Position numbers and translations under genes: made by a program
Shown here: one piece after another, positions 12,623-26,739 of the stretch
How positions within the stretch are numbered: the first letter of the stretch is position 1
Layout of the letters: each line of letters opens with the position of its first letter
Origin: Exophiala sp. HKRS030
Lineage: Eukaryota; Ascomycota; Eurotiomycetes; Chaetothyriales; Herpotrichiellaceae
DNA length: 64,000 bases
Assembly: GCA_023897205.1 (NCBI GenBank)
Contig: JAHWDD010000002.1
Coordinates: forward strand, 5,394,001-5,458,000
Reading direction: 5' to 3'
Notes under the pieces: generated by a model
Told to the model about the DNA's origin: nothing
The model's input: only the letters and a program-made list of their open reading frames with translations
Databases searched by the model: none

Positions 12623-13707
12623 ATGTCTCCTTCATTTCTCATGGACACCTCTGACGATTTCGTCATGCCTACTCCAAAAAACGTGCAACTACCAAAGAGG
12701 ACCCTCCTGCTCTCGCCACCATCGCTGTCATCCCACCAAGAAACATTGACCAATGTCTTGCAGTCATACGATCGAAAAGTCACAGATTTGCAAATGCTTG
12801 ACAGACTCGCCGTCGGTCTTGTTTCACTTCCCCCGTCCACCTACGATTTGATCCTGATCCTGTCCGATGCCGATGGCAGCCGCCGTGAGTCACAACATCT
12901 ACTGAATCGATCAATTCTCTCTCTACTTGTCAAGGCGTTGAAGACTGGTGGGCAGTTAAAGAGTCAAGATGGCCGACTGGGAGAAGATGATATATCGGAA
13001 AAGAACGAAGGCATTCTTGCCGGACTGTCATTTGAATCAGGCAATGGTTTCGTCAAGCCCGATCATGGAGGATACGAAGCCGTGCCCTTGAAGTTTGGAC
13101 GAAAGAAGGCCCAGGCTGCAGGAGGTCTGAATAATACAAACGGAGAACAAATTTCCCTCCCAGTAAATGGCAAGCGCAAGAGCATGAATGAGGTACCGGC
13201 AGGAGTTGGATTTGACGACGGTGGCAACAACTCGGACGATGATCTGATTGACGAAGATGAATTAATGGCAGATGAAGAATTAGGCGGTCCGATCAGAATA
13301 CGTGAGTGTCACCAAGCAAGGTGTCTGGACGAGCGCTGACTGGAACAGCTACCGAGTGCAAACCCAAGGCTAAACGACGGAGAGCATGCAAAGACTGCAC
13401 GTGTGGACTTGCCCAGAAACTTGAAGCAGAAGACAAGGCCAAACGAGAAAAGGCGGATCAAGCACTCAACACGATGAAGTTGCAAGCAGATGAGCTGGCC
13501 GAAGTAGATTTTACAGTCGAAGGGAAGGTGGGCAGCTGTGGAAACTGCGCCCTAGGAGGTAAGTGTTAAGGGATCCTCGTTTTCATTCTGGAGACTAATA
13601 TTCGGTACACAGACGCATTTCGTTGTGATGGATGTCCTTACATTGGACTGCCTGCTTTCAAACCGGGCGAGGAAGTACGATTACTAGATAACGATATCCA
13701 ACTGTAA
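12623..13707 (+). CDS. DRE2: Fe-S cluster assembly protein Dre2 (CIAPIN1/anamorsin)
   Basis: Works with the diflavin reductase Tah18 to deliver electrons to cytosolic iron-sulphur cluster assembly. The protein is 327 residues: an N-terminal degenerate methyltransferase-like domain (about 20-140), an acidic linker ([18 protein letters not shown]), then the C-terminal iron-binding region. The [2Fe-2S] motif is in [19 protein letters not shown]. The second motif, [15 protein letters not shown], shows the canonical C-x2-C-x7-C-x2-C spacing once the second intron is removed. Introns are 13302-13348 (donor GTGAGT) and 13559-13612 (donor GTAAGT). I chose the ATG at 12623; a second in-frame ATG six codons later is possible. 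Confidence 0.95.
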
Positions 13708-14129
13708 ATGAAATATCGTATGATGTTGGTAAGGGTAATGCATGGCGACGGAGTTATTAGCAACGAGTTTGCATATTGGGAGGAATGGGATATGATCTAC
13801 GAACAAGAGCCGCGGAGATGCGCCTGAGCAGTGCGGCATTTGTCCTTCTTTTGGGGATTTGAACAGATTTGCCATGACGGACCTGAAACGCGACATGGGC
13901 ATTGCAGCGGAGGTCTATGATACAGTTGGCATCTACATTAGCTGGAGCCTTGGACCTGACTTTTACGCACGTAGGTAGACAATGTTGGATGGTCTTGTGA
14001 GAATCAAGATATTCGCCGCGGATTCCTCTCGATTTGGCTAAAGATTCCGTGTTCCGCCCACAGAAATCAGATAAGATCAAGCGTAAGATCCAAATAAGGC
14101 ACTCTTACGTGACGGTCGATAACAGACTT

Positions 14130-14158
14130 GGCTACGGAAAGGCTACGGAAAGGTAGCC
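14130..14158. repeat. Direct repeat GGCTACGGAAA x2 with hairpin
   Basis: Two adjacent copies of GGCTACGGAAA are followed by GGTAGCC. The second copy can form a perfect 6-bp stem (GGCTAC/GTAGCC) with a 6-base loop. Lies between Dre2 and HemB; no function is demonstrable. Confidence 0.5.
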
Positions 14159-14324
14159 GCTGTCTGCTAGGTACATGAGTGCGGTGCATGTCCAGGCGGA
14201 GATGTCCCTAGAAACCTTTAACCAACTGAGTTCTGCCCCCGTCATTCGTCCCTAGAGGCTAGACGTCAACCGCCGTCCATTGCCGGAATAACGTTGTAAC
14301 CACTAAAAGATGTAATACGCCCTG

Positions 14325-14398
14325 CCAATCCTGCCGGACGAATCACATTCTTCTTGATTAGGTTTCATTCCTCGACCTGGAATTTTAGCGAATCCAAT
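14325..14398 (+). promoter_or_regulatory. Two CCAAT boxes upstream of HemB
   Basis: CCAAT at 14325-14329 and at 14394-14398, about 330-400 bases before the HemB start codon. In filamentous ascomycetes the CCAAT-binding complex with HapX controls haem and iron genes, so placement fits, but CCAAT is frequent by chance and this is an inference. Confidence 0.3.
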
Positions 14399-14613
14399 AA
14401 CGACTCCTCCATTTTGTCCTGCGCTGACCAGCCCGAATTACTTCCAATTCATTCGAATGCCTGCATACCGAAACACACCGAGTAACCGGATCAACTTCTT
14501 TTTTTTCTTATTCACCTTCTGGACTTCTTTCACACCATCACATTCATCTATACCGCCCTTTTTCCTCGCTACCATCTCACTGAATCCGGACTTTGCTTAT
14601 AACTCCTCCATGA

Positions 14614-15944
<1,331 letters not shown>

Positions 15945-16581
15945 GTTTATGTCTTGGACGTACACACGGCAATCCCCCGTGCGCATCCCGCCAGAGAGCA
16001 GAAAAAGTTCTGTGTGTGAATAGATAGATTTCATATCGGTCGGATCAAAATCCTCCCAAAATGAGTAAAATGAATAGCGCGATTGTCGAGTTAAGCGAGA
16101 AGTCTCACAATAAAATCCCCGTCATATATCTATTACGTCTCTTACTCCCTCTTCCAAGAAACAGTAATTTTGCAAAACGTTGGTCTTTTGCGTTTTGTAA
16201 CTTGGTGGTTGATCCATCCCTCTATCCTCTATCTGAAGTTCTATGCCATCTTATCTCCTGGTGTACACCGTGCAATCTGAGGTAGGATAAAACAACGAGA
16301 CATCGAGCATTAGTAGACGAAGATGCAGAACATTTGGAAATAAAGCGCAAGAACAGACGATAAATGCTTTAGTCAGAAAGGCACGGTCGCAAATATGGCA
16401 TGTACTATGCTCTAGAGTGACAATTCTTCCGGGATGGGAATTAGATATATAGACATCTATATAGAACCCACTTCGGTTTTTATCTCGTCGCATCGCGTCA
16501 CATCGCATCGCATCACATTTCATCTTATGTCATCTTATGGCATGACATGGCATGTTTCGACCTCGACCTCGACTTCACTCG
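15945..16581. other. Spacer between convergent HemB and Rud3-like genes
   Basis: 3' flanks of two convergent genes. It contains a degenerate CATCG/CATCAC/CATCTTATG array at about 16485-16555; otherwise I see nothing. Confidence 0.55.
16485..16555. repeat. Degenerate CATCN pentamer array
   Basis: A run of CATCG, CATCA and CATCTTATGT-type units (for example TCGCATCGCGTCACATCGCA) ends in ATGGCATG repeats. It is located in the 3' flank of the Rud3-like gene. Confidence 0.6.
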
Positions 16582-18592
16582 TCACTTCAAAGTCGGCGAC
16601 GTGACTGTACTCTGACTCTGACTTGCAGTCCTTGACTTTGCGGCACCAGGCCCAGTTCTCGACGCCGCATTTCCACCACCACCGCCGCCGCCGGCTGCGG
16701 CCTCCTGCTCGAGGAAATTCTGCCACAACTCCGCCAGGCTCTCTTTACTCGTCGCGCTGTCTGGGGTGTTTGTGAAGTATTCGGCGGCTGCAGCGGAAGA
16801 GTGCAAGGCGGGCGAGCTCGGCGTCCGGTGGACGAGTGAGGTTGGTAGCCGGAGTGAGCTGGCGTGCGAGGACGAGGAGAAGGAGACTCCGCCGGGGCGC
16901 GATAGGCCGGCTTGTTCTTTCTGTTCGTCGGTCCAGCCGAGGAGTGCGGCGATGAGTTGGAGGATTTGGAATTTCTTCGGATCTGAGCGGTCGAGCGCCA
17001 GGAAGTGTAGGATGTGGTTGGTGACGATTTGTCTGTGGAGCGGAGGAAAGTCAGATGTCAGCTTGAGGTATGATAGAAGAAGATTTTGATGAAGGTAAAG
17101 CATCACCAAATGCGAAAGGTGGGGTGGGTTTCTTGTTTTAGTCTTGAAAATGGAGGTTGTACTGTGTGAAAGATTGTGTCATACAGGAGGGGGCTCTTAA
17201 TGTCGGCGAAGTGGACGAATGTCCATGGAATCGATGGTTGTGGGAAGAGTCGGAGATGATACTCCCTAGAATGAGAGCATAGGATGTTCTTACCTGTCCA
17301 CGTTATCCTCGGGTTTTCCTTTCTTCAAAAACCTGAGAGCTTTGGTGAGATGATCATTCAATGTTACGGCTTCATGCCGGAGTTTGCCGATCAGAAGGTT
17401 CTTCTCTTTGACTTCTTTTTCGAAGGGAATAGCCCTTTCGAGTTCCTTCTTAGTCTGTTCCAGTTCTGTTGTTGTGGATTCGTGTTTCGATTGAATCTCT
17501 TGTAATTGTTTTCGTAAGGTTTCTTGTTCGAATTGATTGGTCTCGACGAGTTCTTTCAATTCCTGTTTTCGTACATTTTGGATCTCCTGGAGCGCTTTTT
17601 GGAGGCCATCAACTGTGCTCGACTGTGTCTCTCGTTCCGAAGCGGCTTTCTCGTAGGCTTCCTTTAGTGAAGCGACTTGATCTTCAAGGTCGGCATTTCT
17701 ATCAGCCAAATCACGACGAATGGTCCTTTCCTCCATCGCCAAAACCTCCCAATCGTGCATTGCTTGCTTTGCATTTTCGAATTCTTCCCGCAGGTAGGCT
17801 TCTTGATCTACAAGCTCGTCTTTCTCCTTGGACCAGTTCTGTTGTGACAATGTCAGTCTGTTCCGGAGAGTTGTCAACTCCTTGGCCTGTTCTGCTACTC
17901 GAGACTCCAGGTCCTTATTCTTGGCAGTTAGGTCTTCCACCTCAGCTGACCGCGCGGTGTATTGTTCTTGGAGTTCGGATTTCTGTTCTTCCAGTTCATC
18001 GATTCTGGTCCTAGCCTGTGTCAATTCTTCCGCGTCCGCTTTTAGCCTTTCTCCGAGCTGTGATCGGATGGTATTGACCTTGCCCAAAAGAGACTGATAT
18101 TGTTCCTCGGCATTTTCTCTGGCTTCTTGAGTATCGGCGAGTTCATTTTGGACAGTTTCGATTTCCCCAGCGTGTTTTGATTGCAGTTGTTCCAAAGATT
18201 GACGAAGTTGTGTCACTTCTGCGCGTAGGGTATCGCGATCCTTGACAAGAGCATCAAACCTAGCTGTTGTGTCGTCATCGTTGTCCTGAGCTGCAGTCCC
18301 ATTGACGGCATTCGAAGTGGAAGGTTCGTCGGGAGGTATTGTCGAGGGTTCTAGTTCATCGCCTTCAGATTCGTCACTTGCCGCACCAGCAATTGTGTCT
18401 GGAACATCGTTGGATTGCTCGTCGACCGGGGTAGGGGCTTCGTCGGCAGCATCGGTGGTAACTGTTGCTGTGGCTTGCGCCGCGGGTTTCTTTTTGGATT
18501 TCTTCTTTTTCTTAGATTTCTGATCTGGAGAATGGTAAGTTTCATGTGCTGATATGTGTGTCTGGAGGGTAATAGATACCTGAAGGAGGCAT
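16582..18592 (-). CDS. RUD3: Rud3-like golgin with GRAB (GRIP-related Arf-binding) domain
   Basis: A 564-residue coiled-coil protein of the cis-Golgi type (yeast Rud3, animal GMAP-210), thought to tether vesicles via Arf1. It opens with MPPSDQKS and a lysine stretch (KKKKKSKKKPA), then an acidic low-complexity segment. About 310 residues of continuous coiled coil (LRQSLEQLQSKHAGEIE onward) follow, then the GRAB domain: DHLTKALRFLKKGKPEDNVD joined to QIVTNHILHFLALDRSDPKK. The C-terminal tail is Ser/Ala/Gly-rich. Introns are 18525-18579 (55 nt, phase 1 after MPPS) and 17033-17293 (261 nt, inside the conserved VDR|QIV). The second intron is unusually long for this window. Exon lengths sum to a whole number of codons. 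Rud3 versus another GRIP-type golgin is decided by the GRAB sequence. Confidence 0.85.
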
Positions 18593-18891
18593 AGACGACA
18601 TGACAGCGAGGCTTGGTGGCTACACGATTTAGTGGGGTTACGAACTGAGGTGGTGCATCTTGTATGATTGGAATGTCTTGAAATGGTCGAAGTCGAACCC
18701 TCGCAATATCAAAACGTGTCAATAATATGTCGGCAAATCGGCGACTCGGAACACGGAGCCACTATTTCTCCTGACATATCGAGCCTTGAGGTTTTCTACC
18801 ACATCTACTTTCTTATGCAACATCAACTCTTTACATCTGTTAACCTCGTACTGTGTCTTTGACTTCGTTGAATTCTTCTTATTCGCCTAGA

Positions 18892-21543
18892 CTAAACAAT
18901 CGTAACCGTAATTTTCCTCGGTATCTCGTCGTCTTGGAGCTTGCCGAAATAGTCTCCACCATACCCACCACCCTCTCCTTCTAAATGCGCCCATAATCGT
19001 GGGTTGTTGAATGTCACCAAGCCAATTCGTTCATAGACAGATTGCTGATGATGTTCTCTCTCCTCCTGGTCCTCATCTCCGCCATTGCTTTTGTCAACTT
19101 TCACAGGACGCAAAACTAAACATTCCACACCAAGATCCCCATTGCGGATGTCTCCAGATGACACTGTTGCAATGGCCAGACACAGCACTTGAGTGCCTTC
19201 TTTCACAAAGTGGCGACGCCTTTCACCATCGCTATCGCTCGTCTCGTCACCTTCAGCGCCAATAGAGAAATCCCAATCATTCCAAATGACATCGGAAGGA
19301 AAGGCGTCCTTGGGTCCGCTGCTAGTACCACCGTCCCCACCTCCATCATTATCCGAGGGTTGACTAACAATGTACTTTGGAATCTTGACTGTTCCAGGTT
19401 CCGCCCATCCTGTGTCCCACCCACGGCGCTCTGGAGCTTTCGAGAGCGTTCCAAACAGTGCAAAAGACTCGATGGTAAGGCTCGCACTCCGAAGCTGGCC
19501 AAAATCGTCATGTACAGCATCAATCTGCGCATTTATGAACTTCATGACCGGGAGCATATCAAGTACAAACCGGCGTTGAATACTTATCTGGTGTCTCCAG
19601 GTCACCGGTACATCGATGGATGCCCAACTCCAGGACGGTGCGCGCCACTTAGACGAGCCTGGGGACGAATGGCCGTTAAGTGCTCCGGAACTGCGCCAGC
19701 CGTCTTCATGTACCCATAACAAACTGGCGACCAGATCGCTCTCCCAAAGGCCGGCCAGATACCGACTGTTGGCTGTCAATCCTGCCAGGCGACGAGCCAC
19801 TCCACCCAATCCAGGAAACACATCTGATGGGAATGTCAGTTGGAGATTACTATAGCTGGTTACCGTGGCCAGCCATAAGTCGTGCACGAAGGTCGGCTGG
19901 TCGCGCCAAGGGTGCGGCGTGTACGGCTCCTCGCCTTGCAGAGCGCACTCGAGCAAATATTTTGTCCAGTACTCATTGTCACGTTGTGACACTATGCCTC
20001 TGGGAGGGAAAGTTTTGCCACACTCGCACCTTTGCGTAGAACAGCATTCCCACAGCATCTCGTGTTTGGTGAAATGTAAAACTCGCGGTGACAGAAGCCG
20101 TTCCTGGAACACCCAAGCGCGCTGGACCAGTGGGAACCTGGATTTCCGAGAGAAAGGGGCAGCATAAAGTTCCTCGATAGCTTCCCTGGGCCGCGTGGTT
20201 TCCACAAAGTGGTGTGGCCGCGAGTAACGTACACGGACAGTATAGTGGCTTTTCCAGAAGGCTCCTGGTAAAGAACATTTGACAGCAACGCTTTGAAACT
20301 GCGATTCGGTCATCGAGAAAAGCCCTTTTGTCCCATCTGACGCCGAGGTGGCTGCTAAGGTGAGATAAGAATGCTGATAGATGGTTGCCATAGCTGCTGC
20401 CTCTCTCTGCCAATCGAGGGGATCGTCTTGGATTATGCACTGTTCAGCGAAAAGTGTTAGAAGAATCCAATGCGCTTAGACATCTTCTGTGATGCTCAGA
20501 TACGATCACACACAGGGAACAGGCTTACAAGGGAGTCAATCCATATGTAACGCACGTCAAGCTTTCGAGTGATGATGATGGCATGCTGGAATGTCTTGGA
20601 GAGTTTGTTCCAGGGAATCTGCTGTAAATGCTCCTGTCGATTGGCGGTCACAGTCCTTAGAGGTGATGCGCCCGGATCGTCCGCAGGACCCCAGCAATGA
20701 CTGAGGCAGATATAACGGCCTTTGACCTGTGCTGGCTCCACAAGCTTGATGACTACCTGTTCGTGGTTAGCGGTATCATGACCAACATCAATCACTCGAG
20801 TGGGTAGATCGTAGTCTCGTTGCGATGCGCACAGCCAGGATCCATGTGATTCGCATTTCTTCAACCAAGTTTTCACCAGCGCAGCGCTCGCATCAGGCCC
20901 AAGAGCTCGGTCACCTTCATCAGAGGTGAGGAGGAGTCTAGACAGAGGCTTCTGGTCTGGCAAGAACCCAAAAGAGTTCGTAGTCAGCGTAAGTGCTAGA
21001 ATGGTCATTATTACAGTCTGAAACCTGATAGCGTACCAGAATCAACAAATATATCAATCTTTGGCCTGAGCCTGCTGGTGGTCAAAGGCTCACCACCCGG
21101 AAGGCTTGATGTAATAGGTTCGATGTCCCATGCGAGTGACATAGTCAATGCCCTATCATCATAGTGGACACGGACATCTCGACCTCGATCCACCTCTGCA
21201 GGCACTGGAATTTCAGCCGGCGCAGACGATAAGAAGCCGGAGATGGCCTGATAGAAGATGCTGCATGCAGGACATCCTGTCGTTGCAGCCGACATGGCAA
21301 GGTCACCCAAGGGCTGGAATTTGGCCTCTTGGTGGAAGCTGTTTGCCGAGTGTTTCCCACAAACTTCGCAGCCTCGTAGCGGCTTGATATAATTGCCCTC
21401 GCTTTGTGCAATGCGGTTGTCATCACTGAAGGAATCGTCATCTTTGCGCTTTAGAGGATCTGTATGTTCGACTCATACCTGGCTTCTCCTAGACCAAGTT
21501 TTCCCTGTACCAACGAAACCGAGTTACGAATGAAGTTAAACAT
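18892..21543 (-). CDS. HET-domain (heterokaryon incompatibility) protein
   Basis: A fungal HET-domain protein. The family controls non-self recognition and the associated cell death on hyphal fusion, but most members have no assigned role. All three HET blocks are present: GRYICLSHCWG (about residue 230), DVRYIWIDSL joined across an intron to CIIQDDPLDWQREAAAMA, and QRAWVFQERLLSPRVLHFT. N-terminal cysteines (RGCEVCGKHSANSFHQ) precede it. Introns are 20440-20528 (GTAAGC...AACAG) and 20957-21036 (GTACGC...GCCAG). The 5' end is uncertain: coding sequence is open only from 21472. The best model is a mini-exon from ATG 21543 spliced 21528 to 21459 (phase 1), giving 804 residues; an internal start near 21287 is the alternative. 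No partner gene of a known incompatibility pair is adjacent. Confidence 0.82.
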
Positions 21544-22330
21544 TGCGGTGTGAATGTTCAATGTCCTTGGAAAAGCCGTCGAAGTTGACTCGAGACCATG
21601 ATATCCAAGAATAAAATCACCCCGCATATGTGATATCAAGATGAGTCGAAAGTGAGGCTGGTCAGGCTGTGTCGTCTAGCCGACCGCAGTAAGGCTTTGA
21701 TATTAGGCGGCATGAATGACCAATTATCGATTTTCCTTGCTCTTCTCCATAGCCTGGGCAATGTGTTGTGCAATGTACATGACGAAATCCATCTCGATAT
21801 TCCTCCAAGATCGTCAATATCACAGTAATTGAAAATCAGAGACGTTGTTTTCGACGGACGCTCTGCTGACCATCTGCTCTTCTCGGCGGATGTACACGAT
21901 GAGATGTATCTTTTGCAATACAGTGCCAGGTGCAGCTGAGTTGGGATCTCGTCTCATTGGCGGAGGGAGATCAGCATGTACATTGCTCGCCGTATGCAGG
22001 GCTGGGACTGCTCCTTCGAACATGTTCGGTCTTGCTGGTGTCAGCTACTCTGAAACGGCCTGATGTACTCAAAGAGGATGAATTCGGAAAGATATTCATT
22101 TATCCCGGCCATCTTCGCCGAAGGGTTCAAGGGAGGTATAGAAGGCAGCGTTGATTATCATCCATGTATATACATATAGCAAAGGAAGACAACCAAGCAT
22201 AGCCCCTCCTAATCAGGTTTAATTCATATATATATCCAGCATGAGGAATGGGTATTCGGAAAGTCATATTCAAACAGACAAAACAACAGACAGCAAAAGC
22301 CCGAGCCAAAGGATCACCATCTCAGACTCT
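21544..22330. other. Spacer between Spc25 and HET genes
   Basis: 5' flank of the HET gene and 3' flank of Spc25. Frames in it are short and unremarkable, and no repeats or RNA genes are seen. Confidence 0.5.
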
Positions 22331-23205
22331 CTACTTTAACGCTTCGGCAAACAACCCTCTCATCCCCTTCAGCAGAGTCCCAATCTCTCGGCTAACATTC
22401 AGCCGCTCCACCACTTTGTCAACGTGCAAAGGCTCGAGCTTTGGTTTCGTGTACACGACTTGATACCTCCCACTGGTACTCTCTGGGATCTGTAGCTCAA
22501 ACGTCGCTTCTCTATCTTCTCCACCTCCTTGTCCACCCTTGCTCGGTGGAAACACAAACACAATTCGAACTCGGTTCTCATCTCCACTGCCTTCAATCCG
22601 ACAGCCGAGGTAGGTCTCCCAGAAGTTCAGTTCTGGTCCATTCAATCTGCTCTGTCCGTCCATCTTCTGTGCATATTCACGCTGAGCTTGTAATTTAACA
22701 TCAATCTGTCGTTGTGTCTGGGCAATCGCAGTCTTGAGGCGGTCGCGCGCCGAGGACTGATTTGCTTGATGTGATTCGAGTTTCGAGATTTGTGCGTGCA
22801 TCTCATTCTTCTCTGCTTGTTCTCGGGACAGAACATGGTCATGTGTTGACAATGTCGATTGTAGAGTCGAGATTTGTGTATTTGTTGAGCGTTGTTCCTC
22901 TGTGTTATGGTCAGATCCGTCGCAAGCGAAAGCTGTCTTGTTTCCTGCCTACCATTCAATTCTCCAAGTCGCGCTCGAAACTCGTTTCTCTCTTGCAGCA
23001 CTCTTTTCCTGCCCTGTTCTATAAATGCATCAAATTTCAAAGTGAAATCGGCCATGCGCTTGCGTAAATCCTCGAATTTGAAGTCAACCGTCGGCAGCTG
23101 CGTGAGCGGATTGTCCGTGTAGGAGATTGGCGCATTTTGAGATTGTGACGCGCGAAAGGAAGATGTGCTCAAGGAGAACGAAGACGCGGGAAGTGTTGTA
23201 GCCAT
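22331..23205 (-). CDS. SPC25: Kinetochore protein Spc25 (Ndc80 complex)
   Basis: Subunit of the Ndc80 complex that joins kinetochores to spindle microtubules; with Spc24 it forms the inner, centromere-facing end. The protein is 273 residues. The N-terminal part (to about 85) carries KFEDLRKRMADFTLKFDAFI, followed by a coiled coil (STHDHVLSREQAEKNEMHAQ onward) and the C-terminal globular RWD-like domain beginning at LNFWETYLGCRIEGSG. One 53-nt intron (22900-22952, donor GTAGGC, branch TCTGACC) joins LGELN to EEQRSTNTQ. Length and order match fungal Spc25. Confidence 0.88.
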
Positions 23206-23595
23206 GTTGATGACGGTGTCTTACGATGAGATGTTGATAATGGAACCGTTTTCGCAAGAAGAGATTGTTGTAGTAGGTTGCGAGTCCAGTTTGATGTGGT
23301 GGATTTACAATGCCGTGGCGTCAAGGACGCAAGAGGATTGAAGCGGGATGGAAACCCAACAACAAAGCGTCGTTGCGAGGGGCAACCGTTTTGTCTTGGC
23401 AATATCACAACATCACCATTACTCTTCAGTCACCATCTCATCTTCTTCGCCTGGACGCCTTGTTGCCAGACTCACAAAGGGATCATCTCGGCTTGTTACT
23501 ATATGTAGTACATGCTACTATACAACATCTGGTGGCTTATGTTCTGTCTGGACTACAGACCGCCATCGCGTTGTCCGGTGTGCAGATTCAAGCAC

Positions 23596-26500
23596 TCAGT
23601 CACCAGACTTTCTCAATATGTCCCCTTGTTCTACCTTCTTCTCAGCGTCACTGTGTTCTGAAGCAGAATCTGGCCCTAACAACTGTGTAATCATTCGTTC
23701 CATTCTTGCCATGGTCTGTTCCATTTGATGCAACCTCGCCGTGGCCTCCATCAGCCGATTGTCTCGATCATCGCTGCTCAAGTCCAAGATGGAATCTTTG
23801 CGTTCACCTCTTTTGATCTTCCGATATCCCTTTGGAACTCCATCGTTATCGTCTTCAGAATCAGCAAATTCCTTGCTCAAATTCTCCGAGGCTTTCGATT
23901 CTTGCCTCGCCTTTGTCACTAGAATGTTGGGTAAATTTCGACCCTTATCTGTCGCCAAGCTATTTCGTCGAGAGTGCGATCCAAAATGCCAGTCATCATT
24001 GACTGAATTTTCGAGGTGCTGTTCGACATCCCCCTCGTCGTCTTCGATAATCTTGTCCAAAAGTGATTGAGGTGGGTCGATTTCGAAGACCGCCCGAATG
24101 TCGCCATGTACACTGAATTTGTTGATTGCCCAGTATTCGGCATGTGTCAAACTTGGTCCATTTGTGTCTTTCCAGTTGATCCTCCGAGGACCAGATTTGC
24201 TTTTGTCCTTTCTCCACAGTGTTCTTCTTTCATACCAAGCGATGACCAGAAGAAGTGGTAGGTTGAGTATTCTCACTGCTGTGACATTGATTTTGTGAAA
24301 GAATCGATCGGATACAATCCACTTGAAAGGTAACATGAAAAGGAGCGCCAGGATATTGAATGGTGGCATGTAGGAGAAAATCGCATCTGACTTTACTCCT
24401 TCGAAGGTAAGCACTGCCCGTCGAAATTGGACTTCTTGAACAGCATTGACGACAATATTGCTGAAGGTGTTGGACAACATCGACACTAGAATTGTGAGGA
24501 ACAATGTGTTTCCCAAAAAGGCAAACATGACCATAAGTACCGGCCCAAGAAGCCAATGGAAGTCTGGAGCTTCGTCTATTCCTGTGCCATCAAGTCCGAA
24601 CCATATCCATATCATCCATTTCGTGATTGTGATTGACTGGAAATCAGTTAGGGCAAGAAGACCATTCATTCTGAGGATACTTACTTCATGTGCACCTTCA
24701 TGCAACCATTTCAAACTCAACAAAAATCCGGCAAAACACCAAACTGCCAGCGCTGTAAGGGTCATGAAATCCGAAATCATGGCTCGCAGCGAAACAAACA
24801 ACACATTCTCTGACATTACATTGAATGCCAGTCGGGGTATCAATACAGGTGCTGCACAACTGAGGATATCAAGTGCCGTTCTGGCCCACATCACCGAATC
24901 ATCCAAATCCGTTATTTGTGCCGCATGAAGCCGTAGGACAAAGTATATCAGAAAGAGGGTCGAAAACATGACGTCCAGAAATGACCAAAGATTTTGAGTG
25001 TACACGGCCCAGCCATGCTCCAAGATAGAGGCGACCTGGTCGAGGATCTGTCCCTGTCAACCAACCGAACTGCACCCGTTGAGCCGGGAAACTTACCCAA
25101 CCAACAGCATAAATGTCAAAGACCGCTTCCACAGGAGTAAAACGTGTCGTCATGCGAGACTCCCTCCCAGTCATGACAGCGACATACAAGACCAACAAAA
25201 CAATAAACTGGCAAACCTCGATAATATTTCTCGTCCTCGGCACAATCAAACGGTACTGATTCAGGATCGGTCCCCTCCTCGGATCATAGAGAGAAATCGG
25301 TCTCCGTTTCCACTTGTCCGGAATGATGTCGAAGAAACTGGTTGGCGTGTAAACCAATTTGCCCTGATATATGGCATCCACCACCTTCTGACACGCGCTG
25401 CTGGCCAGGAAACTCTTGCTCTCGCTGATGATGGCGACCTCTAGCGCGGTCAACTTGCGATCGACCTGTTTACCCAACCGTGCTTTCGCCCAGTGCATGG
25501 CATGCACATTTTGTTCACAGATCTCGTCCGGCGCGCCTTGGAATGGTTCGAATCCACCGACTAGGATATTGGCCAGTTTGAGCAAACCTCGAGGACCAGG
25601 GTTGTTCTCGTTGTACCGACGCAGGATTTTCTCGGCTAGCATTTCGCAGAGCAGGGCACGCGTCAGGTTGGTGGTTTGGTGATGCGCGGCGTAGTACTGT
25701 TCACGGATGAATTGCATACGATTTACCAGAAGACAGTAGACTATTGGACATCAAATGGTCAGCATTTGGCTAATTGGATATATCGACACCCTCCATCCGT
25801 TTGGCATGGAATTGCAAGATGAGGCTTACCAATTGAGAGGTCCTGCTTGTCGTACAACGAGTCCACCATCGGTCGCACAACGGTGATGTTCATCCGAGGT
25901 GCTTTCAATTGTTCCAACGAATACGGGTCATCTGAGAGACATGAATCAGTCCATTTAGTCCCGCACATCCCACAAGTCACGGCATCACAACAACTCTACC
26001 GTGACTGCTTGCTTCACCAGCAGGGTATAGGACTCACCTATTGCACTAATAATATCCCTCCGTATCCTGTTCGATCCGACAATCGACCACAGTCAGCAAA
26101 AATCTGCATGAACCACCAACTGTATCATGACCCATTCCACACATAAACGTTCCACCACAATCGTCACAACCACAATAAAACGAGGCAAACCCACAAAAAC
26201 AAAAAATGCCATCACTGGGGAGAATCAAAGACCAGGACACTCACCGATGAATATTGACATAGACGTTACACTCGGCATTGCGATACGGATCAGCACGCCT
26301 GGGCGGTCCACCCTGATCGCTCGTCCAGGTACAATTGGGGGATACAGACCGTCACTGTCAGCAAAGACCTCAGCGGCCTCCTCGATCTCATGATCCGTGC
26401 CCGTGCCGTGGTCCTGCCCAGCAGCAGGTGCGATGTCACCGTTGCCGGTCGATAGTCTGTTTGCCGCTTTGGCCGCTGCTGCTGCGACGAGACCGGTGCC

Positions 26501-26739
26501 GGTGGCATTCGAAGTTGTCCTGGCATGGGACTCGGGTTTGGCGCGGTGCTGGCCCGACGCACATTGTGATTGTGGTTATGACTGTGGTTGACATTCAGCA
26601 GTAACGGGTCAGTCTCGGATGGCCCGCTGGCAGAATGGCGCATTTGCCAGCTGAATGTGCGGAAGTCATGGCTGAGATAATGCGGTTCGGAGGCGTTGGC
26701 ATTGGTATCATTAGCGGTGCTGTGGGTTTCGGGTGCCAT
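23596..26739 (-). CDS. TRP/Yvc1-like cation channel
   Basis: A multi-pass membrane protein resembling the fungal vacuolar calcium-permeable TRP channel Yvc1. A cytosolic N-terminal half (VRPMVDSLYD, RMQFIREQYYA, ARALLCEMLAEKI-like helices) precedes at least six membrane spans, including IIEVCQFIVLLVLYVAVMTG and VLMVMFAFLGNTLFLTILVS. A charged C-terminal tail ends in a coiled coil (LHQMEQTMARMERMITQLLG). Introns: about 26067-26244, 25932-26037, about 25740-25829, 25048-25096 and 24637-24684; the last is 48 nt, in frame and stop-free. Exon 2 is only 29 nt. The N terminus has two frame discontinuities: one within exon 1 (about 26480-26560) and one at the exon 1/exon 2 junction. Each is consistent with a missing base. 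The region from PPIVPGRAIRVDRPGV onward is secure. Confidence 0.8.
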
